Shown: positions 11,201-21,900 of the stretch, one piece after another | How positions within the stretch are numbered: position 1 is the stretch's first letter | Layout: each line of letters starts with the position of its first letter | From: Sarcocystis neurona | Taxonomy: Eukaryota; Apicomplexa; Conoidasida; Eucoccidiorida; Sarcocystidae | Assembly (NCBI GenBank): GCA_000727475.1 | Contig: KL647306.1 | Coordinates: 1,437,609 to 1,501,608 of the forward strand | DNA length: 64,000 bases | Direction of reading: 5' to 3' | The notes under the pieces: model-generated | What the model saw: only the letters and a program-made list of their open reading frames with translations | The model's database searches: none | Told to the model about the DNA's origin: nothing | Made by a program: the position numbers and the translations under genes

Positions 11201-11890
11201 CGTGGGCAACGGGAAGCTGCTGCTGCTTGTCTGGGAGGTTATCAAAATGTCCGGCTGCTGCGTCTCAAACGCCGGAAGGCGTTCTTGCGTACTCGTCTTC
11301 CTGACCTCCTATTGCGGTCCCTGTCCGGCTCTTCGGCTGCCTGTGCTGCGGGCGTCTGCTGCCGCACCGCAGGAGCTGCTGCGGCGCTGCCGCTGGGGCA
11401 GCAGCAGCGGGAGCAGCGGCCTGTCGAGGAGGCGCAGGAGAGAGAACAGTCCTCAAGCCACGCTGCCGCCTGGCAGCAGCGGCAGCTGCTGCTGCTACAC
11501 CGGCGACCCTCCTCCCCACAGCAAAGGCAGAGAGAGATGGAGCAGCACTTGCAGCAGGAGCAGCAGCAGGAGGTCCCCACGGATTTCTGGGGCATCGTCC
11601 GGTTTACTGCGCCGTTCGTCGTAGAGGAGCTGCGGCAGCTGCTGCTGCGGCTGGTGGACGAGCACCGGCGCTGCGACGCCACTGCAGTAGCAGTAGCAGC
11701 AGCAGCGGGAGGCGGGCCGGCGTCTCGCAGGAGTCCCCAGGACGACGAAGTAGCTAGACCTGGGGCTGTCTTCACGCATGCAGCGAGTAGCGCATTTCTG
11801 CGGATGCTCCAGCTGCTCTCTTGTTTAGATAGTCTCTTCTACAGTCCTGCTGCTCCTGCGTATGCGATTCTCGCTCGACGCAGCACCTGA
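5294..11890 (+). CDS. 3' part of the large HEAT-like protein (2198-codon open frame), function unknown
   Basis: The frame runs from an ATG at 5294 to a TGA at 11,888. A splice acceptor, ACTGCTGCAG ending at 5340 after AT/GT-rich sequence, is a likelier exon start than the ATG, because helical sequence begins straight after it (ASGCLAALGALHGNTAALQQ). Helix-rich, repeat-free islands recur, for example LPRSLKFYFLALLPSTAAVL near 8750, a PWEFQLELLLSAASAMK region near 10,020-10,190, FLGIRSFFTLHFLPNLFHWP near 11,070, and FWGIVRFTAPFVVEELRQLL near 11,585. They are separated by Gln, Ala, Ser and Cys runs. Repeats this rich hide introns, so parts of the frame may be spliced out. No enzyme motif is visible. 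A HEAT/ARM scaffold is the best description and the family is not recognised. Confidence 0.55.
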   Translation: MEVQSDIHVCVTNCCRIASGCLAALGALHGNTAALQQFFPLCCLLLRESLSPAVRTAVFAATAAHLGAYPTDRVQVLQVLRVYVHLGRHPASRRAAAAAAAAVQLPEERSSEGSSGVLRALLQRHRADGEDEDHPRQQGTAGQPLQQQDVPQAEDYEQEIADLQTAARLLQLRGFGAAASTAAAAADVAEAPPLGWYLGIAEVARLIHLYVPDASLFYPLLRDIYDTVRDAALPLSAAAPSPPSSPAAVSLAAAALPAAAGRGASLAAAPAAPSPIAAQKGHWRCDKADQEFVSSDSHSSSSTGGSSSARSTGSDEAHTTEDVRVGSSGAAFSAAAAAGPSAAAGTAGTGPAAAADGAAAAAPEPAHAGLVALANLVPVLREAGVLSLQEMQQLLRQVAAALLLDPPDEAADAAAAVGWVGVAHLLRNLAAVLFYEQQELLLCTPSQHLLQQQQEEQQQRRQVGGKQQPQLDGQQEEEQKEQTKEEEKEEEYFESDFVELLQQHVHVLTAMLQLSDVLERWLRRPVAAAATGASRAAARALAAAALCGMPVEALRSPVKQTLTRQAAAGTIPLFDVPLHQQLQQLLQRLQEAVRERRVLPPVRRDSEREGGAATEKIAATALHAAAGTAAAKGAMASAACVPEASQGLLVGPLLLDIGGAATQQQQAACAETAAAAGDRAAAEGEEEEKESTALQMVINLLTETDERVVTAGGRGSGRRQQQQRRSATGGAEATFVLSRVYVHLKTGQQQSHSAVEKLFPRQSLLAFALHEVLQGCVAAGELPPLPAAAAPPASAAAPLSSRVLHAVAAPCGAPGAAGPAGAAGAPFFNRSGAAGAPHAAAAAAVGTSRPQFPCGSGTVSNWRKTTSSSEKKPATCFLQLPHLVALIEAAAAVRPPLPDVGLHVPLAQLWTITLRTQVLLQQRKRQQRRRQQGNEQQRQREALGQEQQQRQQRVQPQQQQRVERNTCAAAGPEDEAAAAVCALQLATMRLCAAHAPQAPQLAQLLVSWGLTHFLRCPPQPAGKHTTGATPAAPGAALSATAATVAASGAVAVAPIATAAAPGAAAASTTATIPTAAIATAGTPGEKAVAARLFSLGGAAAGAETSAEGAAVAGKGPATAEKAVTRAPGAVAGGSRPAAAGSRAADLCPAIFVLPRSLKFYFLALLPSTAAVLQQQQLVGVFSHLLAGAGLDSPHVDPTLWAAALVALQRVLLQLQQQQGEQRGIAADSTGRKSGSNSESSQARRASSNPQHRSSSVELERAAALVQQFQQLLLQWVLPRMQTATAEEAAPLRFQSALHTPQSSGSSSSSSRGKLLPPAVVLAHLAETLEVLLGTQRYVQRLQEEQQQQQAQQQQVRDVRQAQGQEKLSAKQQPQQDWQQEQPFQIQQQQQQQKDAGTPLETALLQSPHAPDIVLGFLALKKLLPFAAVLRHFRETPPPSLMPAAAAETAPPCDTAAATETAAAAAVECAAAADVAVRTAVEAAAASARAAAGERKLGEPGFPNTYDGSRCGSSSRAPGHRSPGRSGIGHSVRVAAGKCSREGKEAGKSSSRTAGLGSAAEQCNLVQVAFAVSFFPWEFQLELLLSAASAMKLHGPSEANCRWRLAAFVALAAYVATPHLAAVFFDAFLEPPCFSSQRSLPTQIEPAAAHRLRSAAGAFPSSPGAAASSASAATAAAKARAATGGHALFGERRMLLPLPAAAAAVCRCGVQEQLRAGGQQQSVFPWESFPAVEEGCINGEPTLLEPGCMYTSTTGIRWLVQRDAVASPSRRPRSSSCYCNSSIDRPSDSSSSGYASSCGEGAGRNSAGSFTSVVGDCRNSNVRAECVEELPRGLEEDCPCCCGTACCCGPACCCGPACCCGSACCCGSACCRGSACCCCCCFGGVCTLQRDAGLQLVVDPEEENMGEACMPAATLPPLLQVVPAAFLGIRSFFTLHFLPNLFHWPSLTLHCSTSSSGRSSSSYEEQQAAARGQREAAAACLGGYQNVRLLRLKRRKAFLRTRLPDLLLRSLSGSSAACAAGVCCRTAGAAAALPLGQQQREQRPVEEAQEREQSSSHAAAWQQRQLLLLHRRPSSPQQRQREMEQHLQQEQQQEVPTDFWGIVRFTAPFVVEELRQLLLRLVDEHRRCDATAVAVAAAAGGGPASRRSPQDDEVARPGAVFTHAASSAFLRMLQLLSCLDSLFYSPAAPAYAILARRST
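5536..5549. repeat. Palindrome GGTGTACGTACACC
   Basis: An exact copy of the 14 bp palindrome that recurs in this window, here within CGGGTGTACGTACACCT. In the long open frame it reads RVYVHL. Confidence 0.8.
7510..7523. repeat. Palindrome GGTGTACGTACACC
   Basis: The second exact copy, in the same codon phase of the long open frame as the copy at 5536 and again preceded by CG and followed by T. It also reads RVYVHL. Confidence 0.8.
10530..10543. repeat. Palindrome variant GGTGTATGTACACC
   Basis: It differs from the exact palindrome by one transition. It is followed by CTCAACGACTG, similar to the CTGAGAACGACTG that follows the copies in the branching-enzyme intron, so the relationship reaches beyond the 14 bp core. 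Confidence 0.65.
10804..10920 (+). repeat. 18 bp tandem repeat, hexapeptide ACCCGP/S
   Basis: About six units of 18 bp (GCCTGCTGCTGCGGC type) run in a row. In the long open frame they code the hexapeptide ACCCGP, drifting to ACCCGS. The period is a multiple of three, so the frame is kept. Other frames would read ALPAAA on this strand or AEPQQH on the opposite strand. Confidence 0.7.
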
Positions 11891-12500
11891 GGCAACGTGC
11901 GCTCTAAGCCTGAGAAAGACCGCTTCTGCGCAGCAGCCCAGTACATTCGTGCGGACACACACGTATGCACGCCTACTTCTGCATGCACGTATATGTGTGT
12001 GTCAGCACCGATGAAGATGTGTGTGTGTGTGTGTATGTGTCTGTGCGGCATGCACACATGTATGTATATCTGTATATATATATACATATTTACTCATACA
12101 TGTGTACACACACAAACATACATACACACATAACATACATACGTCCATACGTTACATTACATACATACATAACATAACATATATACGTACATAACATAAG
12201 GTACATGCATACATACGTGCATACATACATAGACAGAGAGACAGAGACACACACAAACACGTGGGCGTCTGTATATGTGTGTAGCTGCACCCCCTGCGCA
12301 TGCGTACGTGTCCATATGTATGAGTCCGTATGCGCGTGGGTATAGATTCATGTGAAGCGTGCACGTGCATGTGTAGACGTCTCCCTTTGCTTGCGTCAAT
12401 GTACATTTGTGTGTAAAATATTAACACGCGAGGTAACAGGTCGATTGTATAGCTTTCTCTCTGTAATTGTATACCTATGTTTTCTTTGTCCGTAGACATA
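11891..12500. repeat. ACAT/GT microsatellite spacer
   Basis: No gene is visible. The stretch holds GTGTGT (12,018-12,036), then a dense run of ACAT and ATAC tetranucleotides to about 12,250, then mixed-composition sequence. It follows the stop codon of the HEAT-like frame and probably includes its 3' untranslated region. Confidence 0.6.
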
Positions 12501-14050
12501 AATAAATGGATCTGTGCCGGCCAGCACGTTGCGTGCTCTTCCCACGAAATAAGCTGTTGTTCCTCGTTTTGAGAAGAAGTCTGACGGGCGGGTGCCCTGC
12601 GAGAGACATGTACGCTGCGGTGCTGCCGTGCTGCTGCGCGGGATGTAGCAGGTGGCTAGCACGTGTCGCAAGTGCTGTGTGCACTTCTTCATTCTTTTGT
12701 GCTGCTTGCGTGCGCACCAGCAAGGAAAGGCACTTGGTACCGCCCTGCTGTCGTGCGGTACTGCTGTGTCTATACCTGCTGCAGTGGGCTGCTGCCCCTT
12801 GTTGGTAGCTGCTGTTGAGAATGCGGCTGCCGTGGACACTTCGGGTGCTGCCGACTCTGTTGCTGCTGTGGATTTAGCTGCTGCTGCGGCTTCGGCTGCT
12901 GCTGCGGTTTCTGCTGCTTGCGTTGGTTAAGAAGACACATGCTGTTGGAGACAACTTGCTGCTGTCGGACGTGCAACGTGCTGCTACCACTGCTTCTAGT
13001 GCTGCTGCTGCAGCCGGCCAGCAGTGCTGCTGCCGCCAGCGTTCTGTCTCTGCTGCTGCAGCTGCACCTCTTCTGATGGTGCTGCTGTTCTAGCTGCATG
13101 CGGTGCTGCTGCTGCTGCCGCGTTTCTTGTAGCGCTGCTGCTGCAGCTACCCAGCTGTTGTCAAAGCCGGTGCTGCTAGTCTCTCGTGGTGCCGTTGCTG
13201 CTGCTACTATTGCCGCATCTGCTGCTGCGTCTGGCCTCGTGTCGTTTGTGGGGTGCTGCGGGGGGGGGGTGGCCCGGCGCTTTTTTGCAACTTGCGCGGG
13301 TTCCACTACTACTGGTATGTGCCCTGCTGCGTATTCTTCAGAATAATGTGAGAGCCTGCGGCTAATGCCTGGCAGCGTGCGCGTGTCCGACTGGCAGCAG
13401 CAGCTGCTGCATGCATGCGTCCACTTGAAGTGGCACCCCAGTGGCTGCTGGACAGCCTCGTATTATAAGGTGCTGCCGCAGCCCATTTGCTGCTTCTGTA
13501 GCGGGTTGTGCAGCATGCGAAGACCGCGCTGGTCTACGGGCAGCAGCAGCAGCAGGCCGGAGACCCGATCAGCAGCAAAGAGGTGCCGCTGGTGCTGACC
13601 GGACAGGGGTATCCGCAGCTGCAGTGCGTTCTTGCTGCTGCTCTTTTGCTCGACGCGCCGCCTTGCGGCGTCCACGAGAAAAGACACAGCGGCGTAAGAG
13701 GATTTCTTTTGAGTCGCAGCAAAAAATACTTCACGTGCGCTGGTGACGCAGCGGCCGCCAGAACAGGACGGGAGCAGCAGCAGCAGGACAAACGGGGCTC
13801 GCAGCAGGCCTGCAGCATCTCTTACGAATGGCCCGCGTAGTGCTGCAGTCACACGACGCAGCAAGTCCATGCGACAGCAGCAAACAGAGATACATGTGTA
13901 TATGGAGCAATCTACAGATAACCCCGCCTGCACACTCGAGAACGTCTCGTGGCATGTGCAAGAGAACATGCCATGACCTGCGGCAATTGCTTGACGGCAG
14001 GACTCCGTCACATATTATACGGATAAGCGTAGACGAATAAACTACACGCC
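12501..14050. other. CTG/CAG-rich region with an uncertain coding island
   Basis: Open frames occur on both strands because of CTG/CAG runs at 12,800-13,240. The most protein-like part is on the plus strand from 13,508 to 13,840, with VPLVLTGQGYPQLQCVLAAA followed by LLLDAPPCGVHEK. An adjoining plus frame ends in LEVAPQWLLDSLVL near 13,460. A short spliced HEAT-like segment is possible, but no consistent splice pair could be shown. A minus-strand frame at 12,770-13,306 is mostly Gln/Ala and is judged a repeat shadow. Confidence 0.25.
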
Positions 14051-15960
14051 AGTATGTCTCTAGGATTCGTGTGTGCGAGCTCACTGGTGTGAAATATATA
14101 GACATTGAGTCGCTACTGCCTGGGCGGTGACACTTGAGAACTACTACTCTGCGCAAGCGTTGCAAAGCGTAAAAACCCGGATCTGGGTGTACGGTTCAAC
14201 AAAATCGAATATCTCGTGTAGAGAAGAACTCTGTCTACATATGTGCACATGTATGTAGGTGTAGACGTGTGTTTACGCGGGGATTTTCTAAGCGTCTGGG
14301 GTCACAGAACGCCCACCCCGCAAGCGGTGGTTGCATTGCTGTTGCGGGGTATTAAAGCAGAAGACAGCCCGGTGCTGCTCGTGCTGGTGCGCCCCTCTAA
14401 ATGTAGACACCTGCCGCTGCTGCGCCTCCTCACACCGACGCCCCTCCCGGTGCCGCTGCTGCTGCTTCTTCATTTGCAACCTTCGCAGCGCACCTCCTCA
14501 TACCGACGCCCGCCCCGGTGCTGCTGGTGCTGCTGCTTGGTTTGCAGCCTCGCCAGCGCAACGACCGAGAACGCCTCCTTTGCTAACGGTGTAAAAACTT
14601 CGTGCTGCTGATTAGGAGGGCTGTTCGCTCCAGCGGCAGCCGCTGGGGGATGTCACTCCCTTAAGTAAAGAGGAATGGCTATTTGCTGCTGCCAGCCTGT
14701 GGGGACGCTGCAGCCGTGCATCCTCCCTGAGTGCCCACCATGCCTGACAAATATTTTTAAGTTGAATCGGACAGTGGAGGAGACTCCCACACTCGCACAC
14801 AAAGTTCCTTAAAGGTCCTGCACAAAACTGTGTCAACAAATAATATATAGATACGTGTGCATGCAGAATCTATCGCACGCATACAGCAAACTCCTCCAAA
14901 AGGATACACTAGTAAATCTCTTCGTATATACACCGGCAGTCTCGCTCGGAAGCCTTCTTTGTAAGCCCGTCGTCGCTGCGTCTTGACGCATGCAAGACAC
15001 TGTCGTGTAGAGCTATGGGCGCATGTTCCCGTAGCTGAAGGCCGCATTCTTCCCTACGCAGAGATGCATGCGGGCATTATACATTTGCAAGGATGTCCAC
15101 ACATACGTCTGCGTGGACACTGCTTGAGCGGCTCGACGTGAAGTGCGTGTTGCACCTCAGTTTTCGCATGTAGGCGTGCAACAAGCAAGATATTGGCCGC
15201 AGCGTAGAAAATAACGGCAAAAGACCAAGGTGCCGCCGATGCTGCCGTTGCAGCGTCATCGCTACTGCCGCTGGAGCGTCACCGCTGCTGCTATCGCAAC
15301 TACTGTTGCGCCTGCCCCTGCCGTTGCTGCGCGATAACGTGAGCTCGTGCTACGCGCAGAAGGAGCCTAGACCTGCAATTACTGCTGTTTGCAGCACCGC
15401 ACTACATTCCAGCAGGTCACACAGTGAAAATATCTCGCGCCTACATATACGCATGTATATATAAAAGCATGCACTTCCCTACTTTTTCTACATATTCGTA
15501 TAGTGTTACACATGAACGTACATACACGTGTGTATATGTCGTGGTGTGCAGTGGTTTCTCATCACAGTACTGGCGTCTCCAAGTAAAAGAAGCCCTTTTT
15601 TGTTGAGCCAGCTTCCGTTCCTGACGCCGGTACACCAAACTCTTCTTCGCCTTCACGAGTGTCTACCACATATAATTTCTGCAGTGCTCCTTCCTCCGCC
15701 GCCGTTGCGGTTCCACCCGTTCCAGCTGCTGCAACGGTGCTGCAGTACTGCCGCTACTACTACCGCCGTCAAATCCTGCTGCCGCTTGCAGAGCTGCTCT
15801 TCCTGCTGCTTCTGTTGACTTGCCGCTGCGCGCTTGCTGCTGCCGTTCCTACCGTCTTCTCCCGTAGAGCTTAGAGCAAACCGCCGCGGTTGTGACACTC
15901 CGCGGCCGCGCAGCGGTCCAAGCGGTGGTGGCTGTAGCTTTTCCTGCTGCTAAGACTGCA
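14051..15960. other. Intergenic, with a diverged tandem duplication
   Basis: No gene can be supported. A roughly 67 bp unit is repeated at about 14,423 and 14,488 (sharing CCTCCTCA and CCGACGCCC followed by CTG triplets), out of codon phase. Bases 15,240-15,330 are CTG/CGC triplet-rich. The 15,650-15,890 part is open on both strands and could be a terminal exon or 3' untranslated region of the XRN gene on the minus strand. Confidence 0.4.
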
Positions 15961-18900
15961 CTATATTTGTCTCGCGTCGTCCAGCCGGGTGTGTGTCTTG
16001 CATCGGCTGCTGCCGCTGCTTTTGCCGCATATGAACTGCAGCCATGGGTGTCGTTGCATCTTCTCTTTCTGCCTCGTGTGTCCTGCCCGACAGCCGTTGC
16101 TGACAGCTGAGTCTGTGGCACTTCCTTGCTTCGCTACTGTTGCTGCTGCTGCAGCGGCTTCTTTGTCAGCCCCCGTCCCAGCTGCGGTAGCGGCTATGGG
16201 TCGTTCCCGTGGTTCTGCTCTTCTTCCTTTTCCTGCCGGTGGTGCTGGAGGAAGGGGAGTTGCGCCTGCAGTGCGTCTGCCGCGACTGGCGGCTGCTGCT
16301 GTTGTTCCTGCAGCAGCAGCAGCAGCTCGCACGGGGGGTCTAAATATGTGTGGGGAGCCTGTGCGATTGCGAAGGAGGTCCTGCAGCGTCCACGGGTCAC
16401 CTCTGTGCCCGGATGCCGCTCCTGTCGTTGCTGCTGCATGCAGTGGGAAGGCTGACTGCTCGTGCAAGCCAGCACTACGTAAAAGAGCAGCAGCAGCTTG
16501 TGCTTCTGCTGCTGCACGCTGCGCTGCTTCTTCTGCTGCGGCAGCAAGGCGAGGCACGTCGAGAGGCGGCAGGAGAGGACGATGCAGCCAGGACGGCAGC
16601 GCAGCGGCAGCAGCAGCAGCTGCCGCAGCGGCAACAGCTGCTGCGTCTGCGTGTGCCTGCATTGCAGCAGCAATAACAGCTTCTTCATTTTCTGAAAGGA
16701 GTCTCTGCTGCTCCTCCTGCTGCTGCTCGACCGCACAGCCTCTCGGCGGGAGCTGCGTGCCACCGGTGCTGCTGAGGGAACTGCTCTGGCTAGCGCTCCT
16801 GGTGCTGCTGCAGCTTGCGACGGGAGGCAGTGCGTGGAAGGGATGGGGGTCAACAGGAAACGTTGTGGGGTACAGATCTGCCAGATGGGCCGCAGCAGGC
16901 AGGTGTCTGTACACCCGGGGAAGTAGAGCGCTGCTGCTGCGTGGAAGCACCGCCAGCAGCTGCAGATAAGGTGAAACGACTCGCTGCTTCATGTGCTCCG
17001 CTGCTGCTGCTGCCGTCTCAAAAGCTGCCTTTCCTGCAGCTGTAAGCCCCAGACGTTCTCCTTCTGTTTCCCGTCCTCTTTCTCCCTCTCTTCTCCCTAT
17101 CGCCAGCTTTGTAGCATCATCAGCCGGAAGCGCGGCGGCAGCGACAGAGAGGGCAGCAGAGGCTTGTTTGCTGGCAAGGGAGGCGGGAATTTGGGCGAGG
17201 TCAGAACACAGAGGAGCATATGCATGCGGGTACGACCAGCCCCAGCGGGGTTGGGAAGTATGATAATACTGCAGCAACAAGAAGAGACTGCTGATATAGT
17301 CGAGAGCTAAGCGCACGCGGAAGTTACCGAAGGGAGTAAAGAAAGGCAGATCTGCCAGCCGCGCTTCCTCTGTCTTCTCTCTGTGCTGCGCCTCCTGAGC
17401 AAAAACGCTGTCGCTACTGCTCCTCAACCGCACACAGGCCCTGCTTCTGTTGCTGACCCGGGAGCTGCAGTCCGAACCCATGTCCCCTCCCTCTCCTGCT
17501 GCTGCTGCTGAAAAAACAGGGGTGTTGCTGGTGTCTGCTGCAGGCGAAGAGCCAGCAGAGGCTGACGGAGTCGCAGCAGAAACATCCCACGCCGCTACTG
17601 AACGCGCCGCAGCAGCAGAAGCAGCAGCACCAGCCGGGGAGGAGGAGAGAAGCTCATGCATAGAGAACTTCGAAGTGTAGTAGATAGGGACATGAGGCGG
17701 GGGAGGCAAGCGGCTGCGGAGAATAGCAGGAGCTGCTGCAGCAGGGGAAAGGCTCCTTTGCTGCTTCTCTCTTGCATCCCCTGCAGCCACACCCACCCCA
17801 TACGTGCGCCCGTCTCCGTCTTTTCCTCTGCTGCTGCTGCTGCTCCTGCTGCGGCTGCGACGCCACGCGCTTCCAGGCCCGATGCCACTCTCACCGCTGC
17901 TGCTGCTACTACCGGCCGGACTGCAGGAAGCAGTCGCATGGGCGACCCGTGCGAGAACGGCAGGCGACAGGTGCTGCTGGTAATGAGAAACTTCGCCAGA
18001 AGCTGCGAGGAGATGGAAGAAGAGTCGAAGACGCTGCATGTGAAGGCCTTTCCCCTTCGTTAAGTAGCCCCCTAGCAGCGGCAGAGCAGCGGTGTAGGTG
18101 CGGAGCACCGTAGCGAGGCCTCCTTGAAAAATGTTAACATGTGGTAGCGCAGGAAGAAAGTCGTTGCCGACGAAGAAAGAGAGAAATACAAAGTCGTTCA
18201 CCAGTCTGCTTCCCTGCAGAGACCCCACAAACTGCTGCTGCTGCGCAGCTGCTGCTGCCCCTGCTGCTCCAGAACTGCCCCCTGCGCACGCTGCTGCCCG
18301 AAGCATGCGCGCCGCACCACCAGGAACACCAGCAACCGGTGCTGCAGCAGCAGCAGGTCCTGTAGCCGTAGTAGCAGGAAAGACAGCAACAGGAGGAAGA
18401 GGAGGAGGTACACTGGCGGTGGCAGCGGGGAGAGAAGTGAACGCAGTACTCCTCTGTCCTTCGTCAGCAGCCTTTCTCGGGGCAGCAGTGGTCGCTGGGG
18501 TACTTCGTCCAATCGAAGCAGACGCACCAGGTAGTGTAGAAGGCGAAGCAGTGACAGGAGGAGAAGAAGCACTAATAGCGGCGGCTCTAGAAGAAGCACC
18601 GCTGGCAGCAGTGGCAGCGGCGGCAGCAGTAGCAGCAGCGGCAGCAGTAGCAGCGGCGGCAGTAGCAGCGCCGGCGGTAGCAGCAGCGGCAGCAGCCCTT
18701 TCTTGCTGGCTGGCAGCGACGGCAGTTTTCATCTGGGTCAGTAGTTGCATGCGTAGCGCATCTACATCTACTACTTCGAAGTCCTTCGCCGAGTACTGCA
18801 GGATATCTCGGGTTGATGGCGCCAGCAGCCGCTGCTGCTGCTGCCGCTGGACGGCCAGCACTCGCTCTCGAGCTTTGGCGTAGGGATCCTTCTCCTCTGC

Positions 18901-21900
18901 CGCGCTCTTCGGCTGCAGCGCCAGACATTCTTGTCCACTTGCTTTTTTTTCTACCCCTGCGTCTCTGTTGCTGCTGGTCTGGCCACTGGCAGTATTGTTG
19001 CTACTTCGTTGGCCGCTGCTGCTGCAGCTGCTGGACCTACAGCTTACTGGCTTGCTGCCTGAGCCGTCAGTCGCTCTGACGACGCAGGGGCTGACGCGCG
19101 TCGTCCCTTTGTTGCTGGTATTACTTTTGCTGCTGCTGTTACTACTACTGTGGGGTGGATTGATGAGGGAGCGAGCGAGAGCCTCGGCAAGCGCCTGTGC
19201 CCGTGTCTGCTCCAAGCTTTGCTGCCGTTCACGGAGAATCAGCAGATGCGGCTGCTGCGCGTTCAAAGCCAACATCAGCAGATCTGCGTCCATGCCGTAG
19301 AGGCAAACTTTACCTGGAAGTGCAACGCGCTCGACTGCAGCAGCAGCAGCAGAAGACGCCGGTGGAGCAGCACCGGCAGCATGAGATGCACCAGACGACG
19401 CAACAGCAGCAGCAGAAACAAAAGGAACAGCAGCGTGCTGTGTAGCAGCAGCAGCCTGTAAAGCAGCAGCGGGTGGCACAGCAGCAACGGGACTGGACAA
19501 AGAAGGGCACGACACACAACCTTCGATCCTACCTAAACGGTTCTCCTCCTTCTTCGGTTGCTGCTGCTGCAGTTGGTGCTGCTGCAGTTGGTGCTGCTGC
19601 AGTTGCTGCTGCTGCAGTTGCTGCTGCTCCATTTGGTGCTGCTGCAGTTGCTGCTGTTCCAGTTGCCGCTGCTCCAGTTGCCGCTGCTCCAGTTGCCGCT
19701 GCTCCGGTTGCTGCTGCCGCTGCGGTAGGGATCGCGATGCGGAGAGCGCCCGACGAGAGAGCACGGCACGCAGGAACAACGGCTTCTGTGATCGGCCGAG
19801 TCGGCCGTGACTGCGGATTGCTGCCTGGCCCTGCTGCTCCTGTGGCGGAACAGCCTGGATGTTGCTGCTGTTCCTGCTGCTACCTTCTTCAGGGAGCAGC
19901 AGCAGCTCTTCAGCGTCGTAGGGCTCAGATAGTACCAGGTGCAGCCGACAGTTTCGTTTCTTCTTCTGCACCCGCAGGAGTCCTTCATCGTGAGAAGCAG
20001 CATCCCTCTCTCTCTCCCCCGGGTGCTGGTGCCCCTGCTGCGCTACGTGCTGCTGTGGCTCTGGTTGCCGTTGCTCCTGTGCTAGCAGTTCCTGTTTCTC
20101 TCCTTGTTGCTGCGGCTGCACTTGCTGCTGCGGCTGTGTCTGTCGTTGCTGCTGCTGTTGCTGCAGCAACGCCTCTGCTTGCTGCTCCCGCTGTAGCACT
20201 GTTTGTACCCGAGCAGCAGATGAAGCAGCAGCGGCTGCCGCCTTCGGTGTTGCGTTGAAAGGCGAGTCTGCTGCTCCTTGTGGAACTGCGCTAGTTCGAT
20301 CCACTGCTACTGCTGCGTCCGTCCCTTCCTCCTCGTTTCCGGCGCTGTCCCTTCCCGAGCTGCTGGCGGTGCTGTTGCATTTCCTGCTGTCGGTGCCGTC
20401 TTCGTTGCTTCTCGAAAGCTCACCCTCCAACCTCCTGCTGCTCTGTGAGTCAGAGCTGTTGCTACCACATGCCGCTTCGCCGCTGCTGCTGCTTCTCGTC
20501 CTCTTCGCCGTCCTGCTGCTTCTCACAAGCCGCTCCCTGACTACGCTGCTGCGGGTGCTGGTGGTGCTGCTGCTGTTGCTGTTGCTGCTTCTCTTCCTTC
20601 TGCTCCGTACCGCAGCAGCGGGGCAGTCACTCCTTTCGACAGTAAGGCTGCCCACCTGGGTGATGCTGCTGCTGACGACGCCGTCCTGCTGCATGTTGTT
20701 GTTGCTGTCTTCCACTTCCCCCCCGCCGCTCCAACTCCTCTCCTCCGCGGTGCCGGCCGGGCTACTCACTGTCGAGGACCCAGTGCTGCAGCCCCTGCTC
20801 GCTCCCTGCAGGCTGCTGCAGCCGTCCCTGTAATGCGTCCCGCGTGTGCTGCTGCTGCTGCTGCTCTTTCCATCGCTGTGGAAACTGCGTGCGCTGTTGC
20901 TGCCTGCTGCTGCCACGGCATCCTCCGGCCACACGCCGTGCCGCAGCAAGTGGAAGAGCTTGTGCTCGCCTTCGCCAGGCTGCAGGTGGCTGCTGACTGC
21001 CACACACTGCAGCTGCTTCCACACGGGAGACAGGCGCTGCTGCTGTGCGACGAATTTCCGCAGAGTAAAGTCCAAGATGCACATGAACGTCGTGCCCGGT
21101 CCTATGCTGTTCGCATCAAATCTCTCGGGCCACTGCAGCAGATCTGCCACCGCGCTCTTTTCCATTCCAGCAGCAGCAGCAGAAGTACTCCCGTATGCAG
21201 CCCCCTCCCTCTTCCCTCCTTTTCCCTCTGTGCTGCTGCTGTCGGCGGCAGCGCCGTTGTTTCCCGTGCCGTCGGCCTTCCTGGTCGCCTGGCTGCTGGC
21301 CTTTCTGCTGCTGTTGTCGGTGCTGTTGCTGTTGCTGCTGTTCTCGCTGCTGCAGTCTGCGCTGCTGCTGCTGCTGTACGCCGCTTCCGACTCCTTTGCC
21401 GCGAGCAAAGGTGGCTGCTGCTTGAACCGCCGGGCACGCTGCTGCTGTATTTTCGCCAGCGGGGGGACGCCGTCGGCAGCAATGACAACGGCTTTCCTCG
21501 GCTTGACGATAGACACAAGCTTGTGTAGATATCTGCAGGTGCGCTGAAGCAGCAGCGGCTGCTGCTCCTCAAGGGGAAGCGGCACCAGATCTGCTGCTGC
21601 AGCAGCTGCTGCTCTGCTCCCGTTGCTGCTGCTGCCTCCTCCCACGTGGCCGTGCGAACACAGGTGCACTACCGCGTTGAAGTCAATCAGCAGCGCGTCA
21701 ATCGGCAGCTGTGCGCGTGCTGCAGCAGATAAACTCGCCCCTCGAAACGCAGCAGCAGCAGCAGGAAGAGCAGCAGCAGGAACCTGAGCAACACCGGCAG
21801 CAGCAGAAGCAGTGGCAGACGACTCTGCAGAAGCACCGGAGAACGTAGAGGAAGCGGGTATAGCACGAGAAGCCGGGACAGGGAATGTTGTACGGGAGGA

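Noticed and set aside
12770..13306. 178-codon minus-strand Gln/Ala frame
   Set aside because: Mostly glutamine and alanine runs without a conserved block; treated as a repeat shadow.
13080..13850. Possible transportin/importin C-terminus from CVLAAALLLDAPPCG and LEVAPQWLLDSLVL
   Set aside because: The resemblance to importin-family helices is too weak and the order of the two pieces could not be matched to any member with confidence.
15989..16969. 326-codon plus-strand frame under the XRN gene
   Set aside because: Antisense to conserved XRN residues and composed of Cys/Ala/Ser repeats.
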